Source: S5-A14a sp050908895 (GTDB taxonomy: Bacteria; Bacillota; Clostridia; Peptostreptococcales; Anaerovoracaceae). From it: a DNA stretch of 64,000 bases. The notes under the pieces are model-generated. The model made no database searches and was not told the origin of the DNA. It saw nothing but the letters and a program-made list of their open reading frames with translations. The stretch lies in assembly GCA_050908895.1 (NCBI GenBank), contig CP171222.1:1860001-1924000 (forward strand). The letters are read 5' to 3'. Position 1 is the stretch's first letter. Each line of letters starts with the position of its first letter. Positions 34,877 to 43,394 of this stretch are shown here, piece by piece. The position numbers and the translations under genes were made by a program.

Positions 34877-35607
34877 TTATTTGTTCCCAAATTGCAGTGA
34901 ATAATCACTGTAACTATCAATTATAGATTTAATGTGAAATGATATATATAGAATCATCGTACCAAATGCAACAATATTAGCAAATTTTGTCATGTTAATA
35001 ACAATCCCACTTGGAATTTGTCCATAGATTATACCTATAAGCCCTCCAAAAGCTTTTATGTTTGTTGACGGTTTGCTCGGTAACATCAAGAACATAAATA
35101 AAAAAAATCCTGTTATATTTAAAATTAAAACAAGCTTTCTCAATTTAACGGATTCATGTACATTTTTATCCCATAAATCTTTAATACAAAAAAGCATTGT
35201 TAATGAAATTAAATACATTCCACCAATAATCAATGCCTCATACCTTTGCTTATCACAAAACAATATGTAGCAAATAGAATACACAACATAAATTAATATG
35301 ACCAGAAATTCTCTAAAAAAAATATCCTCAATAATGAGTTTATTACGCTGACTTTTATCTAAAGGCATAAAAAACAAACACTGCTCCAGCTTCAACGGAT
35401 AAACAACATTTAAAAAATATACAAAAATTACAATATATCCAATTGCTCTTATGAAATTGTTTTCTACAGCCCCCATTCTAATTCAGGATTATATGTGTTT
35501 ACAGTTATATCCATTATGAAAATGCAAAGTAAAACTATTGTAGTAATATTAAGTCTCTCCATATTTTTTATCTTAAACTTTAATCTTGACCACTTATTAT
35601 TAATCAT
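34877..35607 (-). pseudogene. ABC permease 1, split at a G5 run
   Basis: The first piece starts at the ATG at 35605-35607, directly after the ATPase stop, and runs 45 codons to a TAG at 35467-35469. The second is open from 35476 to 34877 (199 codons). The overlap holds GGGGG (minus strand; C5 at 35470-35474). A sixth G joins them as ELEWG-AVENNFIRAIGY, giving one membrane protein of about 243 residues with six predicted helices. The second piece could also start by itself at its own ATG, but has no ribosome site. It resembles an ABC-2-type export permease in layout; no close family recognised. Confidence 0.7.
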
Positions 35608-36282
35608 TTATTCACCCTTCATTAAATTATAAAAGTAATTTTCTAAATCTGCGTTTGGTAAAGAGTCTTCTCTTACTACAAGTTTACCATTTTTTATAAA
35701 ATAAATTTTATCTGCAAAATTCTTTACTGATTCAAGCAAGTGAGTTGAAATAATCATACTTGCATTTTTTTCTAATATGTACTCCTTTAAAATTTTGAGT
35801 AAATATATTTGTTCAGAATATTTCATGGAATCAAAAGGTTCATCTAAAAGCAAAAGTTTAGGGTTTCTTGCTAGAACAAATGCCAGTCTAAACATAACAT
35901 TATCTTTTTTTGTTAATTTTAGTAGAGGCTCATCCATTTCAATACCAAACGCCTTAAGGTGAGCAGTATACTCTAACGCAGAGAAATTTTTGTTCAAGGG
36001 ACCATATATATCCATAATTTGTTTTGGAGTTAAAATTTTAGGATAACAACTATCATCACTTACATATCCTATTTGGCTTAGATACTCACTATCCGAAAAT
36101 GTTAGCCCATTTACTTTAATTTCTCCACTAAATTGATGTAAATTCTGTATGCATTTAAAAAATGTAGTTTTACCAGATCCATTCTCTCCAACTAATATAT
36201 TAATTGAGTTCTTTTTAATGCAAAAACAGATGTTTTCTAAGTGAAACGACTCAAATTCTAAAGAAATATTTTGAGCCGTCAT
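35608..36282 (-). CDS. ABC transporter ATPase beside a Cys-rich peptide
   Basis: 224 residues from the ATG at 36280-36282, seven bases after AAGGGGGAAAG; the longer upstream frame reads through the peptide region and is rejected. Walker A is GENGSGKTT, Walker B LLLLDEPFDS and the H-loop STHLLE. The signature is unusual: LTKKDN in place of LSGGQ. It belongs to the small export-type ATPases that pair with ABC-2 permeases, often for bacteriocin immunity or peptide export. It starts 20 bases after the peptide gene and is followed without gap by a permease. It is the only gene of the transporter that is fully intact. Confidence 0.85.
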   Translation of the reverse strand: MTAQNISLEFESFHLENICFCIKKNSINILVGENGSGKTTFFKCIQNLHQFSGEIKVNGLTFSDSEYLSQIGYVSDDSCYPKILTPKQIMDIYGPLNKNFSALEYTAHLKAFGIEMDEPLLKLTKKDNVMFRLAFVLARNPKLLLLDEPFDSMKYSEQIYLLKILKEYILEKNASMIISTHLLESVKNFADKIYFIKNGKLVVREDSLPNADLENYFYNLMKGE

Positions 36283-36302
36283 AAAACTTTCCCCCTTCAT
36301 TC

Positions 36303-36431
36303 TTAAGCTCCATAAAAATGAATTATACATAAACCGCAATTTATCCCACATCCTAAATCTACTGGACACATATTGGGTTTACAAGCTAAATTACCTAATT
36401 GAAAATTCTTCGGTTCTATTATCCAATTCAT
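36303..36431 (-). CDS. 42-residue cysteine-rich peptide, putative RiPP precursor
   Basis: An ATG at 36429-36431 follows GAAAGGAC by seven bases and opens a 42-codon frame ending with TAA at 36303-36305. The N-terminal 16 residues (MNWIIEPKNFQLGNLA) have no Cys and could be a leader. The rest has five Cys at 17, 22, 28, 32 and 35 (C-x4-C-x5-C-x3-C-x2-C) with Gly and Pro between them, ending in a hydrophobic IIHFYGA. The layout recalls the Clo7bot-type Cys-rich peptides of clostridia, but I cannot confirm membership. No radical-SAM, lanthionine or other maturase is in the cluster. It lies first in the operon, 20 bases before the ABC ATPase, so export or immunity by that transporter is a natural guess. 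Confidence 0.68.
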   Translation of the reverse strand: MNWIIEPKNFQLGNLACKPNMCPVDLGCGINCGLCIIHFYGA

Positions 36432-36580
36432 AATTTGTCCTTTCATCATTCATAGCTTAACTTATTGATATTAGTTAATTTATAGATATATTTAATCCAA
36501 TAACCATTAATAAAAAAATAGAAAACTATATAAACATTCATTTTATGCTTTCAAAGTTTCAAGAAATTAACTTTGTTATA

Positions 36581-36609
36581 ATAATATCACACAATTCTTT
36601 ATATGTAAA
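36581..36609 (-). promoter_or_regulatory. Promoter of the peptide-ABC operon
   Basis: Minus-strand TTTACA, 17 bases, TATTAT, with a TGA extended -10. It would start a transcript about 145 bases before the peptide ATG. Confidence 0.55.
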
Positions 36610-36798
36610 CACATTTTTTATTTTTATTAGAATGTTTAATTCAATATATAATTTGTGTATTCTAATAATTAAAAGCACATAGATTGAAGCCAAGGCGTAC
36701 GGATAGAAAGTTGGGCTAATTAATATATGATATCATACTACTAAAAGCATCCAAAAAACATTTATAGAAATAATGTGTGAAATGCCATCCCACACAAA

Positions 36799-36868
36799 AA
36801 AAGCAAATCATTTTGAACTAATAACTAAAAATTCAGTTAGTTATTTAGGCTCTTTCTGATTTGCTTTT
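36799..36868 (-). terminator. Terminator after the aminotransferase gene
   Basis: Outer arms AAAAGCAAATCA/TGATTTGCTTTT enclose an inner hairpin ACTAATAACT/AGTTAGT. The minus strand continues TTTTTTGTGTG. It lies 12 bases from the stop codon. Confidence 0.8.
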
Positions 36869-36880
36869 AAATAGATCCAT

Positions 36881-38149
36881 TTACATATATTTAATTATTA
36901 TATCTGGCAGCTTTCTACATATGTTCGCTGAAATAGACGCTACAGATACTCTTACGCCTTTTGCTAAAGGTACCAGGAAAATTCCTTCACTTTCTAATTT
37001 CTCACATACGTTTTTTGAATTTTCGTGAGGTATAGAAACAAAAAATCCTCCATCATATGGAATCATAGGCAAGCCTATCTCTTTTGCTCTTTCCTCAAAG
37101 GCTTTCCCTCTTTCAAGAAGCATATCTCTAATAAACTTTCGTTCTTCTACAATTTTCGCAAGAAGTAACTCATCATTATATATTTTTTCTACCATGGTCT
37201 GTGGCCCTCTGGGGCTGTTAGACCAGGTTGCTCTCGAAGAAAACTCCATAGCCTGCTTAAATTCCGTGGCTACCTCCTGATCTTTAGTAAGACAAATTGT
37301 CCCACCGCATCGCATGCCGTACATGGTCAATGTTTTAGAAAAACTATAACCTATTATCGGCAATAGGCGATTGTTCACTGTTTTAAAGGTTTTGAAGAAT
37401 TCTCTATACTCAACCTCATCTCCAGCGAAATCTATATAGGCTACGTCAACAAATAGGGCTATCGATTTGTTTTTATTATCTTCATTATCTAAAATCCTAG
37501 AAAAATTATCCACAATCAATTGCCACATTGAATTAGAAATCGAATATCCGGTTGGGTTATGAGCCGGAGAATTAAGTATAACAACAAGACTATCCTGATT
37601 ATTTAAAAGTTCCCCAGTTTTAGAAATCAAATTTTCCACAGAAAATTCATAGCTTCCCGACTCATTTTTTACAAAACTCTCAAATACATCGATTTCTCTC
37701 CCAATCTCTTTTGCAATATTCCCATAAGGAGACCAGTGCCAATCAGAAGTTAAAATTTTATCCCCTGTTTGTGAATAGTTAGAAATTGTATTTCTGATAC
37801 CGCCTGTACCTCCAGGAGTTGCTATCGCCTCTGAAAACAGACCGTATTCCCCTGGTATAAAAGGTCCAAATGTGGCCTTCATAAGGGCCTCTTTAAATTC
37901 TTTAGTGCCTCCAATAGGCGCATAGGCAGCAAAATCTATTGGCTCAATTTCTCTGTAGACCTTTGCAACAGAATCTAAAACCATTAACCTGCCATCATCA
38001 TCAAGTAAAGCTCCGATAGTTCCGTTGACTACCGCATCCTTCCCCTTATCTTGAATCATTTCCTTGGCTCTCATATTTATTCCAAATATAGCGTCTTGGG
38101 TCGGTATATTCCTTCCATTAGCCTTGACTAGATGATATTTCCTCTCCAT
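36881..38149 (-). CDS. Class I/II PLP-dependent aminotransferase
   Basis: 422 residues of the aspartate-aminotransferase fold. The pyridoxal-binding lysine is in GYSFSKTLTMYGMRCG (about 275), preceded by NSPAHNPTGYS (the Asn-Pro motif) and VDVAYIDFAG (the Asp that holds the pyridine nitrogen). SSRATWSNSPRGP resembles the aromatic/aspartate aminotransferase group. The substrate cannot be set by reading. The gene overlaps trmB by 32 bases and has a GGAGAT site inside it, so the two are coupled. Confidence 0.88.
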   Translation of the reverse strand: MERKYHLVKANGRNIPTQDAIFGINMRAKEMIQDKGKDAVVNGTIGALLDDDGRLMVLDSVAKVYREIEPIDFAAYAPIGGTKEFKEALMKATFGPFIPGEYGLFSEAIATPGGTGGIRNTISNYSQTGDKILTSDWHWSPYGNIAKEIGREIDVFESFVKNESGSYEFSVENLISKTGELLNNQDSLVVILNSPAHNPTGYSISNSMWQLIVDNFSRILDNEDNKNKSIALFVDVAYIDFAGDEVEYREFFKTFKTVNNRLLPIIGYSFSKTLTMYGMRCGGTICLTKDQEVATEFKQAMEFSSRATWSNSPRGPQTMVEKIYNDELLLAKIVEERKFIRDMLLERGKAFEERAKEIGLPMIPYDGGFFVSIPHENSKNVCEKLESEGIFLVPLAKGVRVSVASISANICRKLPDIIIKYM

Positions 38150-38882
38150 ATATCTCCTTATCTGATTTGTTCATCAATGTCTCGTAATCCTTCTCATCCC
38201 AAACTTTTCCAGCAATTTTAACCATATTAATTTTCTCGCCTCTATTTGAGAATTTTTCCTCATACTCCGTCATTATGTTACCTTCCATAAATTCAGAGTT
38301 ATGCAGGTCACGTGTCAACTCCAAAATCTCCAGCCCCGCTATTTCAATCTCCTCTAGAGCTGACTCAAAGAGAGGATCATTATCCGTTTTAAACTGTATA
38401 AAACCCCCAGATCCCACAATTCTGGAATATGGGATTAGTTTTTTATGGTAAGTCAATCGTCGCTTTGCGTGCCTTTTCTTAGGCCACGGGTCGCTAAAAT
38501 TAAGATAGATACCTGCGAGCTCTCCGTCTTCCCATAGTTCCTCAGGTTTATCAACAAAGTCCATTGCGAATCGCAAATTAGCGATTTCCATTGATTTTGC
38601 CAGCTTCATAGCCTTATGAGCTACGCTTTGCTGCCCTTCTATCCCAACAAAATAGTCTTCCGGCCTGCTCTTTGCCAAGGTCGAAATGAATCGCCCCTTG
38701 CCACTTCCTATCTCAATGAAAAGCCTTTTCCGAGGTTCTTCTGTTCCGCTATTTTGTTCTTCCTCGCAGACGCCAAAAAGTTTCGATAGCCACTTACCTT
38801 TCTCCATGGCTTTAAGGTCCACCATCATGTCGCCAAATTCGAGAAGTTTTTCTTCTAGGTTTTTTGTCTTTCGTTGTCTCAT
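38118..38882 (-). CDS. trmB: tRNA (guanine-N7-)-methyltransferase
   Basis: 254 residues. The SAM-binding loop is EIGSGKGRFI (about 57), then GIEGQQSV, and the family signature YLNFSDPWPKKRHAKRRLT (about 125-143) with the catalytic Asp. The C-terminal TEYEEKF element is present. The N-terminus is about 20 residues longer than usual and holds a polar stretch (CEEEQNSGTEEPRKR). TrmB makes m7G46 in the tRNA variable loop. Confidence 0.95.
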   Translation of the reverse strand: MRQRKTKNLEEKLLEFGDMMVDLKAMEKGKWLSKLFGVCEEEQNSGTEEPRKRLFIEIGSGKGRFISTLAKSRPEDYFVGIEGQQSVAHKAMKLAKSMEIANLRFAMDFVDKPEELWEDGELAGIYLNFSDPWPKKRHAKRRLTYHKKLIPYSRIVGSGGFIQFKTDNDPLFESALEEIEIAGLEILELTRDLHNSEFMEGNIMTEYEEKFSNRGEKINMVKIAGKVWDEKDYETLMNKSDKEIYGEEISSSQG

Positions 38883-38906
38883 TAAATCCTCGTTGAAATA
38901 GTCTAA

Positions 38907-39383
38907 TTAGTCTTCAAAAATATGCTTATATTTATCCAAAAGTTTCTTTAAAGGCAATCCTAATCCATAGCACGCAACAGCCTGACCGCCTCCAACCCAC
39001 AACATGCACATGATAAGTGATGCATCGATTCCGTAATAGTATTTCAATAAAATACCAATAACTACAGCATTTATAAGCACTGGTGGGAGTGGTGCTAGCC
39101 AAGTATTATTTCTTAGTTTGTAGGTTCCATATGCAGAAACAAGGGACGCTAAGCTTCCAAATATTACATCTACTATGCCTACAGGGCTCAACAGATTTGA
39201 TAAAAGGCATCCGATAAAAAGACCTGGTATTGCTACTGGCGTAAACACCGGTAGAATAGTCATCGCCTCTGAAAATCTAAGCTGCATCATCCCATAGCTT
39301 AGGGGCGCAATTGCAATTGTAAGAACAGCATATATAGCTGCAATAAGTGCTGCTGTAACTAGTTTTTTAGTTGTAAATTTCAT
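38907..39383 (-). CDS. queT: QueT-type ECF substrate-binding subunit
   Basis: 158 residues with about five membrane helices, including AALIAAIYAVLTIAIAPLSYG and MQLRFSEAMTILPVF, the QueT pattern for uptake of a queuosine precursor. It lies 80 bases downstream of ecfT in the same direction and can use that module. I looked for a preQ1 riboswitch in the 80-base gap and saw none. Confidence 0.88.
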   Translation of the reverse strand: MKFTTKKLVTAALIAAIYAVLTIAIAPLSYGMMQLRFSEAMTILPVFTPVAIPGLFIGCLLSNLLSPVGIVDVIFGSLASLVSAYGTYKLRNNTWLAPLPPVLINAVVIGILLKYYYGIDASLIMCMLWVGGGQAVACYGLGLPLKKLLDKYKHIFED

Positions 39384-39463
39384 ATTTCCTCCAGATTTAG
39401 TTGTGGTTTCTTATTTATTATTATTTTTATTTAAATTAATTTGGAATTTTAAATTTTATGATT

Positions 39464-40267
39464 TCAGACTAGATATATTCGTTCAAGAATAATCAAAGCT
39501 AGAAAAATAGCTGATAAGCTAAGGGCAAAATAATCTATTTTCTTATATCTCATTTCATGAAGCCTAGTTCTTCCCATTCCCCCTTGATAGCATCTAGCTT
39601 CCATAGCCATCGAAAGATCAAGGGCTATTTGAAATGCACTTACAAAGAGTGGCACTAGAATAGGAATAAGAGCCTTTCCTCTTTGTATAATATTGCCGCT
39701 CTCAAAGTCTGCACCTCTAGCTTGTTGTGCTTTCATAATTTTATCGGTCTCTTCTATAAGGGTGGGTATGAATCTTAAAGCTATTGACATCATCATTGCA
39801 ATTTCATGAGTTGGAAGACCAAGCCTTCTCAATGGATGAAGTAGCTTTTCAATTCCGTCTGTAAGTTTAATCGGTGTAGTTGTAAAGGTGAGCAATGATG
39901 AGCCAATTATAAGGAGAGTAAGTCTTATCCCCATAAACAATGCCATAAAAAATCCTTGTTTAGTTATAGTCAAAAATCCTAATTTAAAAATTACATCACC
40001 TGGATACATGAACATATTCAACACAAATGTAAATACCAAAATGAAAAATATCGGTTTCATTCCTCGGAGTATAAATCCTATCGGTACCTTTGATAACCAC
40101 ACCACAAGGGCCAATGGCAATGCTGATATAGCAAATCCGATAAAACCTTTTACTACGAAAAGCTGGATTATAAATATAAGCGTGAGAAGTATTTTGCTCC
40201 GTGGATCCAGCCTGTGTACAACAGACTGTCCGGGGAAATACTGACCTAGGGTAATATCTCTAATCAA
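39464..40267 (-). CDS. ecfT: Energy-coupling factor transmembrane subunit EcfT
   Basis: 267 residues with about five membrane segments: PGQSVVHRLDPRSKILLT near the N-terminus, and the paired Ala-Arg coupling motifs KAQQARGADFES (about 177) and AMEARCYQGG (about 228) that rest on the two ATPases. The start overlaps ecfA2 by four bases. Confidence 0.95.
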   Translation of the reverse strand: MIRDITLGQYFPGQSVVHRLDPRSKILLTLIFIIQLFVVKGFIGFAISALPLALVVWLSKVPIGFILRGMKPIFFILVFTFVLNMFMYPGDVIFKLGFLTITKQGFFMALFMGIRLTLLIIGSSLLTFTTTPIKLTDGIEKLLHPLRRLGLPTHEIAMMMSIALRFIPTLIEETDKIMKAQQARGADFESGNIIQRGKALIPILVPLFVSAFQIALDLSMAMEARCYQGGMGRTRLHEMRYKKIDYFALSLSAIFLALIILERIYLV

Positions 40268-41127
40268 TGTTTCACCCCCCTGCTTAAATATTCATATAAA
40301 GCAATTTCCACATCATCCATACTTATCGCCTCTGTATCAATCCTTATGCCACGGGACCCCAGCTTGTTAAAAAGGTCTGCTGCTGGTGTTGTGTTTAGTC
40401 CAATACTAGATAACATTTCTCGCTGATTAAAAATCTTTTCCGGAGTGTCGTGAGCTACCATGTTGCCGCTATCCATAACCAAAACTCTATCTGCCATAGC
40501 TGCAACATCTCTCATATTATGGGATACGAAAATTGTTGTGTTGTTGGATTCACGATGGATATTCTTAATCATATCCAAAATCTCTCTATGAGCATAGGGA
40601 TCTAATCCTGATGTTGGTTCATCTAAGATTAATACTTCCGGTCTCATAGCAATTACTCCCGCTATAGCAACTCTTCTTTTCTGACCACCTGAGAGTTCAA
40701 AGGGGGATCTTTCTGCTAGCTCTTCGTAGGATAAGCCTACCATATCCATGGATTTCTTAACAGTTTCCTTTATCTCATCTTCTGACATCCGAAGATTTTT
40801 GGGCCCAAAGGCTATGTCTTTTTCAACGGTTTCTTCAAATAGCTGATACTCCGGGTATTGAAAAACTAACCCAACTTTTTTTCTAACTTCAGATAACTTC
40901 ACCTTGGAGTCAGTTATATCAACTCCGCTGATAACTATTTGTCCTGATTCAGGTTTCAGTAATCCATTGAGGTGCTGCAAAAGAGTGGATTTTCCCGAGC
41001 CTGTATGTCCTATCACTCCTAGAATTTCCCCATCATCCACATCAAAGGTGATGTTATTTAGGGCAATTTTTTCATCGGGTTTGCCTTTATTGTATGTATG
41101 AAAAATATTTTTTACTTGTATTGACAT
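40264..41127 (-). CDS. ecfA2: Energy-coupling factor ATPase EcfA2
   Basis: 287 residues. Walker A GHTGSGKST, Q-loop LVFQYPEYQLF, signature LSGGQKRRV, Walker B LILDEPTSGLDP and H-loop VSHNMRD. EcfA2 is recognised by the YPEYQLFE segment and a C-terminal dimerisation tail. The start overlaps ecfA1 by 16 bases; the two act as a heterodimer with EcfT. Confidence 0.95.
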   Translation of the reverse strand: MSIQVKNIFHTYNKGKPDEKIALNNITFDVDDGEILGVIGHTGSGKSTLLQHLNGLLKPESGQIVISGVDITDSKVKLSEVRKKVGLVFQYPEYQLFEETVEKDIAFGPKNLRMSEDEIKETVKKSMDMVGLSYEELAERSPFELSGGQKRRVAIAGVIAMRPEVLILDEPTSGLDPYAHREILDMIKNIHRESNNTTIFVSHNMRDVAAMADRVLVMDSGNMVAHDTPEKIFNQREMLSSIGLNTTPAADLFNKLGSRGIRIDTEAISMDDVEIALYEYLSRGVKH

Positions 41128-41957
41128 ATAAATTCAACCAATTCCTCTTCTGTTGTTATATTTTCAGGTACTGAGATTCCCCTTTTTCTCAGACGTTTTG
41201 CCATATCAACTGCCATAGGAAGCTCCATGTTTGCGTTAATTAGAGTTTTTTCTTCCTTGAAGACTTTAGACGGAGTATTATCTAGCAATATTTTCCCATC
41301 GTTCATAATTATAACTCTATCTGCCTGAGCAGCTTCTTCCATAAAGTGAGTAATAAGAATAATAGTAATGCCTTCTTTACTAAGAGTATGAATAATATTT
41401 AAAACGTCTCTTCTTCCTTCTGGATCTAGCATAGCTGTGGGTTCATCAAAAATTATACAGTCAGGCTTCATCGCCAAAACACCGGCAATGGCAATTCTTT
41501 GTTTCTGTCCTCCGGAAAGGTGATGAGGTGCTGCAAGAAGGTAGTCTTCCATAGCAACTGCTTTAATAGCATTATCTACCCTTCTTCTAATCTCCCTCGG
41601 CTCAACTCCTAAGTTTTCTGGACCAAATGCGATATCATCTTCTACGATGCTAGAAACAAGCTGGTTGTCCGGATTCTGAAAAACCATTCCAGCCGTCTGT
41701 CTAATCTTCCATATTAACTCATCATCTCTTGTGTCCATACTCGCCACTAGAATTCTTCCATGAGTAGGTAACAGAAGACCATTTAGATTTTTAGCTAGGG
41801 TAGATTTCCCTGAGCCGTTCTTACCGATTATGGCCGTAAAAGATCCCTTTTCAACAGAAAAAGAGATGCCATCTATGGCTCTCTTAATTTCTTCTCGATC
41901 TTCATCTTCATATGTATATTCAAAAATCAAGTTATCTATTTCAACAATTTTTGCCAC
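41112..41957 (-). CDS. ecfA1: Energy-coupling factor ATPase EcfA1
   Basis: 281 residues. Walker A GKNGSGKST, Q-loop VFQNPDNQLVSSIVEDD (typical EcfA1), signature LSGGQKQRI, Walker B IIFDEPTAMLDP and H-loop ITHFMEEA. First gene of ecfA1-A2-T. In most Firmicutes this module follows the ribosomal rplQ gene; here it lies 180 bases downstream of tuf. Confidence 0.95.
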   Translation of the reverse strand: MAKIVEIDNLIFEYTYEDEDREEIKRAIDGISFSVEKGSFTAIIGKNGSGKSTLAKNLNGLLLPTHGRILVASMDTRDDELIWKIRQTAGMVFQNPDNQLVSSIVEDDIAFGPENLGVEPREIRRRVDNAIKAVAMEDYLLAAPHHLSGGQKQRIAIAGVLAMKPDCIIFDEPTAMLDPEGRRDVLNIIHTLSKEGITIILITHFMEEAAQADRVIIMNDGKILLDNTPSKVFKEEKTLINANMELPMAVDMAKRLRKRGISVPENITTEEELVEFICQYK

Positions 41958-42063
41958 TTAATATCCTCTATTTCTATTTGTATAGAAAACTTTTTATATA
42001 AAAGTCTCATAGCTATATTATAGCTTTTATATGGCTTTTTTTCAACTGTTCTATACATATAAA

Positions 42064-42102
42064 AAACCCATACCATATTGATTATACAAGTGGTATGGGT
42101 TT
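42064..42102 (-). terminator. Terminator of the str operon (after tuf copy 1)
   Basis: A perfect 12-bp stem AAACCCATACCA/TGGTATGGGTTT with a 15-base loop, followed on the minus strand by TTTTATATG. It ends the rpsL-rpsG-fusA-tuf transcript before ecfA1. Confidence 0.9.
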
Positions 42103-42134
42103 AATAGCATTATCTATTTGTCTTTGTAACTTTC

Positions 42135-43344
42135 AATTACTCGATAATTTCAGTTACAACTCCGGATCCTACTGTTCTTCCGCCTTCTCTGATAGCGAAT
42201 CTTAGTCCTTCTTCAATAGCGATTGGGGTAATCAGCTCAATTTCCATTGTTACGTTATCTCCAGGCATGCACATCTCTGTTCCTTCCGGAAGCTTTAGAT
42301 CCCCTGTTACGTCTGTTGTTCTGAAATAGAACTGTGGTCTGTATCCGTTAAAGAATGGTGTATGTCTTCCACCTTCTTCTTTCTTTAGTACGTATACTTC
42401 GCCCTTGAATTTTGTATGTGGGTGAATTGTTCCCGGTGCTGCCAGTACCTGGCCTCTTTCGATTTCATCTCTCTGTACTCCTCTTAGAAGTGCTCCGATG
42501 TTATCTCCTGTTTCTGCCTCGTCTAGTAGCTTTCTGAACATTTCTATTCCTGTTACTACTACTTTTCTCTTCTCATCTGTTAGTCCGATGATTTCTACTT
42601 CATCTCCTACCTTTAGAGTTCCTCTTTCTACTCTGCCTGTTGCTACTGTTCCTCTTCCTGTGATTGAGAATACGTCTTCTACCGGCATTAGGAATGTCTT
42701 ATCGTTTGCTCTTTCCGGTTCCGGTATGTATGAGTCGATTTCTTCAAATAGTTCTACTATCTTATCTCCCCATTCGCTTGATGGATCTTCTAATGCTTTT
42801 AGTGCTGATCCTCTTACGATTGGTGTATCGTCTCCCGGGAATTCATACTCTGATAGTAGTTCTCTTACTTCCATCTCTACTAAATCTAGAAGCTCTTCGT
42901 CGTCTACCATGTCACATTTGTTTAGGAACACTACAATATATGGTACTCCTACCTGTCTTGATAGTAGGATGTGCTCTCTTGTCTGTGGCATTGGTCCGTC
43001 TGTTGCTGCTACTACTAGGATTGCTCCGTCCATCTGTGCTGCTCCTGTAATCATGTTCTTTACATAGTCAGCGTGACCCGGGCAGTCTACGTGTGCGTAG
43101 TGTCTGTTTGGTGTTTCATACTCTACGTGGGAAGTTGAAATTGTGATTCCTCTTTCCTTTTCTTCCGGTGCCTTGTCTATCTTATCGAAGTCTACCTTCT
43201 CTCCAAGTCCATATCTGTTCTGTAGAGTTGTTGTGATAGCTGCTGTTAGAGTTGTCTTTCCATGGTCTACGTGACCGATGGTTCCGATGTTAATATGCGG
43301 TTTGTTTCTCTCAAACTTTTGCTTTGCCATTGTCTTTCTCCTTT
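42135..43344 (-). repeat. tuf direct repeat, copy 1
   Basis: 1210 bases match 59715-60924 with a single difference (G at 42536, A at 60116, plus strand). The match starts two bases outside the stop codon and ends 14 bases upstream of the ATG, at the ribosome site. Near-identity including third positions points to ongoing gene conversion. Confidence 0.97.
42137..43330 (-). CDS. tuf: Elongation factor Tu (copy 1, str operon)
   Basis: 397 residues. GTPase motifs GHVDHGKTT (19-27 region), RGITI, DCPGHADY, NKCD and GSALK, followed by the two beta-barrel domains. The protein is identical to copy 2 at 59717-60910. It delivers aminoacyl-tRNA to the ribosome. Last gene of rpsL-rpsG-fusA-tuf, 64 bases after fusA. 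A small hairpin TAGCA/TGCTA lies in that gap. Confidence 0.98.
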   Translation of the reverse strand: MAKQKFERNKPHINIGTIGHVDHGKTTLTAAITTTLQNRYGLGEKVDFDKIDKAPEEKERGITISTSHVEYETPNRHYAHVDCPGHADYVKNMITGAAQMDGAILVVAATDGPMPQTREHILLSRQVGVPYIVVFLNKCDMVDDEELLDLVEMEVRELLSEYEFPGDDTPIVRGSALKALEDPSSEWGDKIVELFEEIDSYIPEPERANDKTFLMPVEDVFSITGRGTVATGRVERGTLKVGDEVEIIGLTDEKRKVVVTGIEMFRKLLDEAETGDNIGALLRGVQRDEIERGQVLAAPGTIHPHTKFKGEVYVLKKEEGGRHTPFFNGYRPQFYFRTTDVTGDLKLPEGTEMCMPGDNVTMEIELITPIAIEEGLRFAIREGGRTVGSGVVTEIIE

Positions 43345-43394
43345 ATAGTTAGATAGCACTTGCACCTAACAAATGCTACCTAAATTGATTTTAA

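Larger units (their letters stand above)
36432..36880 (-). other. AT-rich interval upstream of the peptide gene
   Basis: 449 bases without a convincing gene. It contains a probable promoter for the peptide operon at 36581-36609, a 5' leader of about 145 bases with a TTTCAAAGTTTCAA direct repeat (36549-36562), and the terminator of the upstream aminotransferase. The middle (36610-36790) is AT-rich and I see nothing in it. Confidence 0.5.

Noticed and set aside
36283..36369. Longer start for the ABC ATPase at 36369
   Set aside because: The extra 29 codons overlap the peptide gene, have no homology to ATPases and no ribosome site; the ATG at 36282 follows AAGGGGGAAAG.
39384..39463. preQ1 riboswitch upstream of queT
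   Set aside because: The 80-base gap has no AGAGGTTCTAGCTACAC-like aptamer or A-rich tail; it is plain AT-rich sequence.
42498..43067. Long plus-strand open frames (up to 189 codons) inside both tuf genes
   Set aside because: They are antisense shadows caused by tuf's biased codon use; they appear identically in both copies, lack ribosome sites and have low-complexity Ser/Thr/Leu content.
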